NCBI GenBank assembly: GCA_031772625.1
Contig: CM062819.1
Location: 1,236,821,897-1,236,885,896 of the forward strand
Length of the DNA stretch: 64,000 bases
Source: Pinus tabuliformis
Taxonomy: Eukaryota; Streptophyta; Pinopsida; Pinales; Pinaceae
Direction of reading: 5' to 3'
The notes beneath the pieces were generated by a model, which did no database searches, was not told the DNA's origin, and saw only the letters and a program-made list of their open reading frames with translations. The translations under genes and the position numbers were made by a program. Numbering within the stretch: the first letter of the stretch is position 1; each line of letters starts with the position of its first letter. Shown here one piece after another: positions 44,123-53,346 of this stretch.

Positions 44123-45237
44123 GATTTCTGGTATCGTATGTGCTTTAAGTCTCAAATTTTGCAGAGCAGCTTAGGCACATGTATTCCAAAGAACCCAAAA
44201 AGCGTTTTGGGAAATTCCACTCAGAAACAATTGTATTAAAATAATCAATTATTTTTAAAGGGACCCTAAGTCTAAACTTAGTAAAATCAAATAATTAAAA
44301 TGTATTAATATAAATTGTGGGTGTAGCTTCTAGAAAGAAGATGAGGATCAAGCAAAAATGATCTTAGCCATTGATTAGCTTCTAATTTGGGTCGTTGAAT
44401 ATCAACGAGGAGATTATTTAAGGAGGCTTGAGGGTCACTTGGAAGACACACAGAGTTCAAAATTTCAATTTTCTAAAGCAGAGCAACTGTTGAGAGAATT
44501 TCGATAGTGAGCTATTGCAGAGAGGGGCAGAGAGAGTTTTGGCTGGAAGATCTTCTCCGAAGCCAAGAATACTCAGCAAAGAGGCATAAAGACACACAAA
44601 GGAGGCAGCACAGAGAGGGTGACGTAGAGCCAGGAAGGGCTCACGCAGGCCCCACACAAAGCAGCGCAGCAGCCTCCAGCACAAAGGTCCAAATTTTCTT
44701 AAGGAGTTGACGTTTTTGAGTCGGGAGGGTTGGAAAAAGTTCCTAAAGGCAGACCGATTCTCAGTTGGGCTGACATAGTGACTTAGAGGTTGACGCAGGG
44801 GCAGCGCAGAAGTAGTCGGGGAACTCGCAGTTCAGCTGTCAGATCAGTCGGGATCAGCAGTGTTGAGTGAGGTAATCTCACCAGTCTTTCTTGCCAAGTG
44901 ATTTTCTCTATAACTGGATTGTCGAGAGGGCATCCAGAGTTGTATTCAGAATACTTCTGCATAATAATAAAAACCCTCAGATCTATTGCACTGGTTTTCC
45001 CGCATTGGGTTTTTCCGAGGACATTTGTCCAAAAAATACTGTCACTTGTGTGTATCTTTCTCTATTATTATGTTCTTGTTTTGGGCAAATTAATTAATTA
45101 AGTGAAGGTTGCAGTTGTATTAGCTTCGATATTTGTTGTAGGAAGCAGTAAATAATTTGTTTCAATAATTAACAAATAGGAGAAGTTTAATCAGTTGTTG
45201 CAATAGTAGATTTGGGTGGGATTCTTGAATTTTCACA
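44123..45237 (+). repeat. B1 3' LTR, main part
   Basis: Continues the LTR begun at 42991-42999 and ends TTGAATTTTCACA. Together with 42991-42999 it makes a full LTR equivalent to 41005-42129. Confidence 0.9.
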
Positions 45238-45340
45238 TGACCAAATAGTGCCACTAGAAACTTCCGAAGCCAAATAGCTTCACATGTAGCCATGCTTGCT
45301 GCCATGTATTCTCCCTCTGCAGAACTCAGTGCCACAGATT
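45238..45340 (-). pseudogene. Copia RNase H, N-terminal piece of G
   Basis: The minus strand reads VALSSAEGEYMAASMATCEA then IWLRKFLVALFG, the canonical copia RNase H segment that precedes the CDNQS block found at 40950. It is separated from that block by B1. Confidence 0.88.
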
Positions 45341-45344
45341 ACCA

Positions 45345-46391
45345 AGACAATTACCAAATAAACAATAGAAGACAAGAGACACAGTATGTAGGCTTGTTAG
45401 CTAGGGCCAAAACCTAACTCTTTGAGAGGAAAACCCAATCAGAAATTCTTCTTTTAGATCTTCAATTGGCGAACACCAAGACCATGACAAAGACCCTTGA
45501 CTCTAGTGTCCTCCCAAGACCCTTGTCACTAGCCTCCTTGATGCTTTGCCTCTTCCCTTTCTTGGCTTCCTTCTAGAGTCTCAAACTACTCTTCTCGACC
45601 TTCCCTTTCTCGACTTCCTTCTAGAGTCTCGAACTGCTCTTCTCGACCTTCCCTAGAGAATCTCGGTCTCCAAAAACCCTAGAACAATCTTCGCTTCCTT
45701 GATTAGTCTCTACAAGAGAGAGAGATCTATAGCACTTCTCCTCGGCTTCTTGCGAGATCCTATACCCAAACAAGGTCTCCTCAAGGCAGCAGCAAGTTCT
45801 TCGAACTTCTCTCTATGCCCTCGAACCTGTTTCCTTCACACGTGGGAGAGTATACGAGCCCAAATCAGAATTCCCAAAAGAATCCCTTTCTTCGCTATCC
45901 TTCCTTTGTTCTTTGCTTCTCTTGTCTAGTCCTTTCTTCGCACTTATGCTTGTAGGCTCTTCTTCACCGAGTTGCTTGCCTTCAAGTGAGGCTGAGTGTG
46001 GTTATATATACACGTTGCCTCATGTCCTTTAGGCCGACATGATCATAAGGAGGAGAGTCGACATCATCTTCTAGGTTTCTTCATTCGTTGTAGGCCGACT
46101 TGGAGAGGGCTAGTGACAAGGTCTTGGAGGATTACTTTACATAGACAAGTGTGACTCTTTACAATGTGTAACATGACTTCTTTACATGACAATGACTCTT
46201 ATTCTTTTATGACTAGATGACAAAATTCCTAAAGGCTCTCAATGGGAGCCTTGACTCAAAAATAAAATCTCTTTCTCATGAAACCCATGATGCAAGCATT
46301 ACAATATTTTATTTTTCTTCTTTATATCTCTTTATATAAAATCACAATTACATGTCATTATGAAGACCGAACCTAGTTACAATTTTCAACA
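45345..46391 (-). repeat. Family C-like LTR fragment
   Basis: Has the family C order: ACACAGTATGTAGGC...GCC, CTTTGAGAGGAAAACCC, TATATATACACG, GAAGACCGAACCTAGTTAC and the CAACA end. It is more diverged than the two C LTRs at 18664 and 32939 and is truncated at the left. Region 45540-45700 repeats CTTCCTTCTAGAGTCTCGAACTRCTCTTCTCGACC, a short tandem duplication. No gene. Confidence 0.68.
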
Positions 46392-47066
46392 AGCTTTGTG
46401 GTTTAAGCTAGAAGAAAAACTTTACTGATTATCCGTGTTTAGAAACACACATAATTCGGGGAGGTTGAAAAACTTCTTAGGATGAAATTCATTGCCAAAA
46501 TCAGAGGCTTACCTAGGTGTTGTTACATAATTAAATGTCCATACTAGCATCATTTACAATATAACTTGTAGAAATTGGGTTTACAATGATACAATGTGCA
46601 AGTTGATGACTTTGAACCATGAAAAATGTATTCGTGTCTTTGCATCCTACTTCCTTGGACTGTTGACAAAGTGTGGTCAACATCTGGCTCCATATGGGGA
46701 CAAGTTGCTTCGTTGAAGGAATGTGAGAATCCAGAATCCTGTATCCAAGAAAACAGAAGTCCATCAAATAGATATCCATTCAAAATCCAAATCATCATGT
46801 ATATATAGAACATCTGCTGGAACAGAAAAAATCTACTCTAACATATCATAAAGACATGAAATATAAATTCATAAAAGAAAACTAACTAATGACATAAATG
46901 AAATCCTAACTAAGAGTGTAGGGTTAGAAATACAATATAGATGATGCCCCGTGGCATCAGATGTCTTCAACATAGTGCATACTAAACATCTGCTGACTTT
47001 CAGGTAGGTCTGTGAGTTGCTTCTTTGACGTGCCATGCTGAATTTTGAAAATCCTAGGACTTTGAC
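46392..47066 (-). other. E2 3' internal non-coding stretch
   Basis: No gene. The part at 46420-46685 is repeated at 57045-57965 (there interrupted by a small hAT), with TTATCCGTGTTTAGAAACAC and GACAAAGTGTGGTCAAC at either end. It contains GTCCATAC (46537-46544), the uninterrupted form of the site used by that hAT. Confidence 0.65.
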
Positions 47067-47903
47067 TTATCTGAATGTCGAGTTGCTCCCGACCATCAAA
47101 AGCATCAAACCTCTTCCTTCTTCTCTTCCGCTTTTTACATTTCTTTCAAGCAGGCTGTGTGTTGATGATGATGCGGTCGACGTACAACTTTCTATCTGAT
47201 CTGGAAAACGCTCATACGGAAAATTTGGAACATCCAAGATTTCTATGACATGCTCTTCTTCTTTTTCATGAAACTGTTTTGTCAAGGCCGAGGGCTTAAT
47301 CTTTCAAGCATCAACTTGATTCCCGTCAGTTTCCTTTATGGCCGTGTTATCTTCATTTAGCCATTTGACCTCTTCATAATAAGATGAAGTTTGCTTAAGC
47401 AGACTGGGATGCTTATGTTTTGCCAGAGCTTCTTTTTTGTCTGGATTAAGCTGGGATCTCTGAATTTGTGATCTTTCGATTTCATCCAACTTATCTTGAA
47501 TAGCAATTACTTGATTAGAATGCTCAACTTTCATAACACTAATTTCCTTTGCATGATTTGATTCCATGGTATCCATCATGTTCTGAAATGTGATCGTCTG
47601 ATTATACTGAGTAACCTCCATAACCTGTAACCTATTCTCCATGATTGCAAGTTCCTTGGCATGATTCTTTTGCATGAAACTCATCTCCCTGGTATGATTA
47701 GTAATTAACTTCGCTTGATTACATTCCATGTTCTTGATTACTTGTGTCTGCTATGTTTCCATCATAACCAAATGATTTTGGATAGTGGCTATCTGATTAG
47801 AATAATCGGATTCCATGGCTTCTATTGCTCGCGTGTGATTCATTTCCATGGTTTTAATGAGTTGAGCCAGACTGAGTTGCATATCCTTAACCATTTGAAT
47901 TAA
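47067..47903 (-). pseudogene. Coiled-coil region of E2
   Basis: The minus-strand frame is dominated by an imperfect repeat of the type NHAKEISVM...YNQTIxxxQxxMxxME, recurring at least four times between 47460 and 47880. The heptad-like spacing of Met, Ile, Val and Leu and the high Lys/Glu content indicate a coiled coil. Downstream (47067-47285) it becomes acidic and Ser/Thr-rich. It lies after the gag core, where a zinc knuckle and pol would be expected. I know no standard retroelement domain like it; it may be an expanded gag C-terminus. Confidence 0.6.
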
Positions 47904-48645
47904 TTCTTTGATAAGTCGGTCGTCAGTTCCTTCGGTTTTATAGTTGATCTATTAAACTCAACTTTTTTTAGGGCATCAATGATTGATTTGAAAGAATAAA
48001 AAGTATTATAAGGAAACTCCCAAAACCAATCCAATGCATCATTTTCTAACGAAAGAACAAAGAGCTTCATCTTAACATCTTCATAGTCAGTATATGGGCG
48101 ATACTTGCTCATACAATGACTGAAATTCTCGAGGTGAGTCTCGACGTTATTACCTTGAAAAAGGGGCAATTCATCAATGGCCTTGCCGACCCTATCTGGA
48201 AACTAATATGGATAACCTGGAATGTTAGTAAAGTTATAGGGGGCAAACAAGTCACCCATGATCAACTGCTTAAAGGGTAAAGGAGCTAATGGATGTCAGA
48301 GAGAGATCCTTGTTCAAGAAAAACAAGAAGTCTACAAGAAGCGAGCTTCTAGCAGAAATTCTTGTAAAAAATGAAAGAAGTGGAGTCGCCACTTGAACAT
48401 GAATCTAACTCTAAAATCCAAAAGGCAAAAACCGAAAAGTTAGTCAAGAACCAAGCAGAAAAAACTCTATTCCCGGGTCAAAGAAGAGCAAGTAGATATC
48501 AGGGAGGCCTTCCTCTCTGAGAAAGATTAAATGCTTACTAGAATGTAACTTGTTTAACCGGGCTCTTAGAGAGAGGTTAACCAAGCTACCAGGATTTCTT
48601 CCAGTATAAGCTCTTGTGAATGGATGAAAAAGTGGAGTCGCCACC
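47900..48645 (-). pseudogene. gag of E2
   Basis: The start MATPLFHPFTRAYTGRNPGS (48644) matches the E1 gag start. The core at 47900-48169 has LFQGNNVETHLENF and VKMKLFVLSLENDALDWF, homologous to the E1 Retrotrans_gag core. Packages element RNA. Fossil copy. Confidence 0.82.
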
Positions 48646-48773
48646 CAAACAGGAAACTAACCCAAATGTCCAACAACTAAGGTGCAAATAGAAAAGGCAA
48701 CAAAGAGATGAAAAGATTAGAGAGATATCAAAGCACCAAGAAATGTGGTGCTTGACGAAACGAGATAAATTTA

Positions 48774-48791
48774 TCCTCGGCAATGGCACCA
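48774..48791 (-). promoter_or_regulatory. Primer-binding site of E2
   Basis: The minus strand reads TGGTGCCATTGCCGAGGA, an Athila/Tat-type site, five bases from the LTR end at 48797. Confidence 0.78.
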
Positions 48792-48796
48792 GAAAA

Positions 48797-48895
48797 TGTT
48801 GTTGCCCAAACTATACGGGAAAAATGCAACAACACTCAAGGCGGGGATTGCCACCCTAATCCCCGCCCTTTCCGTTCTAGTTGTCTCCCTACAGT
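48797..48895 (-). repeat. E2 5' LTR, inner end
   Basis: Corresponds to 15720-15812 of E1 in reverse complement (GGCGGGG, GTTCTAG, GTCTCCC). It continues at 53347 after element B2. Confidence 0.75.
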
Positions 48896-50022
48896 TGTGA
48901 AAATTTATGAATCTACACATCAGAATTCCTACTGCAATCACTAGTTTATCATCTCCTACTTGTTATTACATTCAAAAAGTTATTTTATTTATAAATAGTG
49001 ATGAAAAACACTATTGGAGACTACACCGACATACAGATCATAAACTGAAACAAATATGAAACAAACACACAAAGGGACACCGTTATTTTTGGACAACACG
49101 TTCTCGGAAAAACCCAACTTGGGAAAACCGGTACAGCATATAGAGGGTTTGTATTATTAAGCAAGCAGAATCTGAGTACAACAGGTTGCCTCTCACACCG
49201 GCTAACCTTTCAGAGAAATCTCGGCAGCAAGAAATACATACGAAGGTTTACCTCGTTCTCCCAGTCACAACTGATCCACTGAGTGGCCTGACTCCGACAA
49301 GCACTGTGAAATCCCAGCACAATCCCTGCTTGGGCCGGCGTCTTACCTCTAGGAGACTGCGTCACCCCTTCTGCTGGAGAAACACTGTTGTTCAGCCTTC
49401 CCGACTCAGAACCTCGTTTCTTTGGAAAAATCTCAAACTTCTGATGATTGCCCTGCACTTCCACTACAAGAGACCCGCTTGGCCTGCGTGAACCCCTTCC
49501 TAGGCTGCATAGGCCTCTATGCTGCCTCTCTGATGCTATTGTTGCCTCTCTGTCTGGTACTCTTTGGCTCATAACTCCTTTTCGATCCAAATCTCTACTT
49601 CTGCCCCTCTCACTACAACTCAGATCACTAGTTCGATTTTCTCAGCAAACCATGCCCCAGAAAAATCAAACTGATTTGATCACTCGGTGTATCTCCAACT
49701 GACCCTCAAGCCTCCTCTTATACTTTTCCTATTGATGAATCAACGGTCGAGATTAAGTCCCTAATCAACGGCTAAGATTAAAACAGACTTGATCCTCATC
49801 TCTTAGAAGCTTCTCACCCATATTTTTATTAATACCCATTAATATTTTAATTTTCCTAAGTTTAGACTTAGGAACCCCATTAAAAGTATTAATTATTTTA
49901 ACAACTCACAATCCGGGTGGAATTTCTCCAAACGATTTTTAGGACTTGGAGATCTCATGTATTCTAGCTCCTCCACAAAATTTCGGAGCTAGAGCACATC
50001 TGATGTTACCCCAACATCAACA
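48896..50022 (-). repeat. B2 3' LTR
   Basis: TGTGAAAATTTATG to CCAACATCAACA, 1127 bp. Confidence 0.92.
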
Positions 50023-50034
50023 CTCCCTCTTAGC

Positions 50035-50602
50035 GAGGAATGTGCTCTAGCAATACTTCCAATAGAAGCATCACACTGATCCACGGCATCAGTCCTCTGT
50101 GCTGCTGATGCTTGGCCTGCTGCCCTTCATCCACTGCACTGCTGCACCCTGTACTACTGCCCATGACACTGCCACTGCCATTGTTGCATCTACACTAAAG
50201 CTCCCTCTCAAAATGCTGCATCATGCTGCCCATAACACTGCCACTACTAACTGCTGCACTGCAACTCAGTTGCTGAGAAGTAAGCAACTGAAAAGCCACC
50301 CAAAAGCTGACATATTGGTCAGTCTGGATACCTCGTGATGCTGAAGCTACCTTTGCTGCTAATCTGTGTTGACCCTCTGCTGCTACTGCGCTGCTGCAAT
50401 CTGCTTTGTGCCTCCCGCACTGTTGCAACCTCCACTGCACTGCTTCAGACTCTGGCACTCTAGCTCTGCCACTGTTGCTCCATCATCCCTCGCACCAACT
50501 GACTCCCATCATTCTACTACTGTCGTTAAGGGCTCCCGTAGCCATATGTAATCCAAGAGTTTGGGCACCTCAAGGATCCTGCCCCCAGTGTAGTCCTCCC
50601 GA
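50035..50602 (-). other. B2 3' internal stretch, trinucleotide-rich
   Basis: Dense in CTGCTG/CACTGCC/GCTGC strings (50095-50480). No gag or pol motif. Similar in composition and partly in sequence to the reverse complement of the B1 interior (42660-42900). Confidence 0.7.
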
Positions 50603-51480
50603 CTACAACTCGATGTCACCCCACCTCTTCTCCAGAGGTGCATGAGCACTCATGGCACAATCCTCGTCATCATCCTCCTTGTCAGCTTTCGCTGGAGCAG
50701 CCTTCGAGTCAAACTTCTCTTCCTTTTCCTTCTTCTGAGGGAACTGAATGGCGAAATGTCCGAGTTCCCCACACTTGAGGCATCTGACTTTGGTTATGTC
50801 TTTCTTTTTCCTCTTCTGCTTTCCTGATGATGCGAGTTGCATCCTCCTCTTCCTCCTCCTTCTTAGCTCTGACTCCTTTGTCGCTACTCCCTGCTTTCGT
50901 CAACCTCCTGATCTCCTCCAGTCGAAGAGCTACCCACATCTCCTCCCAATTGGGGAGAGAAGCTTTGCCCAAGATACTCTGGACAAATGTCTCCCAATCT
51001 TTGGTGACTGTATTCAGGGCAGTCCTGACCATGAACTCAGGATCTGGTGTAGACCCCACAAAAGTCAGTTGGTCTCGAATCCCATGCAACCTTAGGAGGA
51101 AGGGATCGATCTCTTCTCCCTTTTGCATCTGGTATTGTCTTAGTTGATTCTCTAATAGCATCTTCCATTGAACGGAAGTCCCCTGGTACAAGGTGGTCAA
51201 CATCTTCTACATCTCCCTTGCTGCTTCCTTCTCAACAATGTGTGGGACCACATGATCTTTGACCCCGTCTAGAATCATGCATTTAGACTTCGCTTAAGCC
51301 TCCTCATACTTCTTCAGAGGATCAGCATCGATCGGTACAACCACAACTTTCAAGGCATAATCCTTGATGCGATTCTTGTCCAAGATTGCCAAGATCCTGG
51401 CCTTCCAGATGACAAAGTTGGATGCTCCATCCAATCTGTCCTGATCCCTCAGTCCATTAACCACCATCTCTGCTCATCAA
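50603..51480 (-). pseudogene. gag of B2 (Ty1/copia type)
   Basis: The minus strand reads TTLYQGTSVQWKMLLENQLR, then KGEEIDPFLLRLHGIRDQL, TALNTVTKDWETFVQSILGK and MWVALRLEEIRRL, the standard copia gag helices (50709-51203). It is followed by a Lys/Glu-rich linker and a knuckle, RCLKCGELGHFA, near 50765-50800. The C-terminus is acidic and Lys-rich. The upstream part to 51480 gives weaker gag-like frames (KYEEA-type, ARILAILDKNRIK). Gag would package the RNA. Fossil. Confidence 0.82.
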
Positions 51481-52203
51481 GTGTAGAACAGGGTCTCTTC
51501 TCCCTCTCTTATTGCTGCCCCAGCAAGACTCGGATCTGGATTTCTTTGGCGCTAGAAATCCTCTAAGGAACAAGTTCTTTCCAGACTCCCTCTGGGTCCT
51601 GATTTCCTTCACGGAAATCCTCCCGCCAAATGTTGAATCACTCCTCTCCAATCTTCCTTTGTTGTTGCTCAACAACCCGGATCTAGATTTCTTTGGCTAG
51701 AAATTTGTCAAGGCAGTGACTCCCTCTACCTCGGTTTCGTATCCACAGACACTATTCCGCAACAACATTAACAGCGTCCCACTAGCACCTCAGATCGAAT
51801 CTGCACTGCTCCTACTACCCAGCAACTGAAGAATTTGAACTACTCTAGCTCAGCGCAGCCACTACGTGAGCTAGATCGACTCCTCCTGGCCACTGGGTCA
51901 CTCCTTCCTGGTCCCGAAAGATGACGTGGCTCTGCGTGAACCTAATCTGCCCCTCTCTGCTTCTGCACTGGCCCAGAAAGTTGACGCAATCACTGCGTGG
52001 GCTCCTCCCAGCTACTGCGTCAACCTCTCCTGGCCTAGAATGTTGACGCAGGCACTAAGCCTCTGCATCACCTCTTCTACGCTGCATCACCCTTCCTCTG
52101 CGTTCATTGGCTTTGGAACAGCGTTGTCACTCGGAACAACTCTCTCTGCAACAGATTTGCTAGATCTCCCGACAGATGGCTTCAGTATCCTATGATCTGC
52201 AAT
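51481..52203 (-). other. B2 5' leader
   Basis: Between gag and the primer-binding site. GC-rich, with repeated TTGACGCA/CTGCGT strings (51880-52130) and no supported gene. Confidence 0.65.
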
Positions 52204-52215
52204 GCTCTGATACCA
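52204..52215 (-). promoter_or_regulatory. Primer-binding site of B2
   Basis: The minus strand reads TGGTATCAGAGC, directly beside LTR edge 52216. Confidence 0.92.
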
Positions 52216-53346
52216 TGTGAAAATTTATGAATCTACACATCAGAAATCCTACTGCAATCACTTGTTTATCATCTCCTACTTGTTATTACATTCAACAAGT
52301 TATTTAATTTATAAATAGTGATGAAAAACACTGCTGCAAACTACACTGACATGCAGATCATAAACTGAAACAAATATGAGACAAACACATAAAGGGACAC
52401 CGTTATTTTTGGACAACATGTCCCCGGAAAAACCCAACTTGGGAAAACCAGTGCAGCATATAGAGGGTTTGTATTATTAAGCAAGCAGAATCTGAGTACA
52501 ACAGGTTGCCTCTCACACCGGCTAACCTTTCAGAGAAATCTCGGCAACAAGAAATACATACGAGGGTTTACCTCGCCCTCCTAGTCACAACTGATCCACT
52601 GAGTAGCCTGACTCCAGCAAGCACTGCGAAATCCCAACGCAATCCCTGCTTGGGTCAATGTCTTGCCTCTGGGAGACTGCGTCACCCCTTCTGCTGGATC
52701 GATTTGCTGGAGAAACGCTGTTGTTTAGCCCTCCTAACTCAAAACCTCGTTTCTCTAGCAAAAACTCGAACTTCTGACAATTATCCTGCACTACCACTGC
52801 AAGAGACCCTCTTCGCCTACGTCAGCTCTGCGTGAGCCCATTCTTGGGCTACGTAGGCCTCTATGTTGCCTCTCTACCTGGTACTCTTTGGCTCAGAACT
52901 CCTTTCCAATCCAAATCTCTGCTTCTGCCCCTCTCACTGCAACTAAGATCACTAGTTCGATTTTCTCAACAAACCACGCCCCAAAAAAATCAAATTGATT
53001 CGATCACTCGGTGTATCTCCAACTGACCCTCAAGCCTTCTCTTATACTTTTCCTATTGATGAATCAATGGCCAAGATTAAGTCCCTAATCAACGGCTAAG
53101 ATTAAAACAGACTTGATCCTCGTCTCTTAGAAGCTTCTCACCCATATTTTTATTAATACCCATTAATATTTTTATTTTCCTAGGTTTAGACTTAGGAACC
53201 CCATTAAAAGTATTAATTATTTTAATAACTCACAATCTAGGTGGAATTTCTCCAAACAATTTCTAGGTCTTGGAGATTCCATGTATTCTAGCCCCTCCAC
53301 AAAATTTCAGAGCTAGAGCACATCCGATGCTACCCCAAAATCAACA
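52216..53346 (-). repeat. B2 5' LTR
   Basis: TGTGAAAATTTATG to CCAAAATCAACA, 1131 bp, matching 48896-50022. Confidence 0.92.

Larger units (their letters stand above)
41005..45237 (+). mobile_element. Family B copy B1: non-autonomous LTR element (fossil)
   Basis: A plus-strand element flanked by exact 5-bp duplications TGACC (41000-41004 and 45238-45242). It has a 5' LTR 41005-42129, initiator-Met primer-binding site 42130-42141, an 861-bp internal region without any recognisable gene, a polypurine tract GCTAAGAGGGAG (42979-42990) and a 3' LTR starting at 42991. The 3' LTR is interrupted by a solo B LTR (43000-44122) and resumes to 45237. Without that insertion the element would be about 3.1 kb. 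With long LTRs and no gene it fits the non-autonomous LARD/TRIM spectrum. It is inserted in the RNase H of element G. Confidence 0.92.
39665..45344 (-). mobile_element. Family G Ty1/copia remnant, split by B1 (fossil)
   Basis: A minus-strand copia element reduced to its 3' LTR (39665-40732), polypurine tract and the RNase H end of pol. The RNase H runs from 40745 to 41004 and resumes at 45238-45340, because non-autonomous element B1 is inserted between with a 5-bp duplication TGACC. The remainder of pol, gag and the 5' LTR are missing. A C-like LTR piece follows at 45345. It is a fragment, older than B1. Confidence 0.85.
48896..53346 (-). mobile_element. Family B copy B2: gag-only copia-type element (TR-GAG-like fossil)
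   Basis: A minus-strand element of 4451 bp with two complete LTRs (48896-50022 and 52216-53346), flanked by ACAGT/ACAAT (one mismatch). The PBS at 52204-52215 reads TGGTATCAGAGC and the polypurine tract at 50023-50034 reads GCTAAGAGGGAG. The 2.2-kb internal region encodes a copia-type gag with knuckle but shows no integrase, RT or RNase H. This layout is known in plants as a TR-GAG. The LTRs are about 94% alike by eye over the first 250 bases. The ends look whole; the gag has a few breaks. It is inserted in the 5' LTR of E2. Confidence 0.9.

Noticed and set aside
44123-45237. Three adjacent B LTRs as three independent elements
   Set aside because: The GATTT and TGACC duplications show one element (B1) whose 3' LTR is split by one solo LTR.
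50748-51147. Plus-strand frames opposite the B2 gag
   Set aside because: They are antisense shadows; the minus strand has clear copia gag helices and a knuckle.
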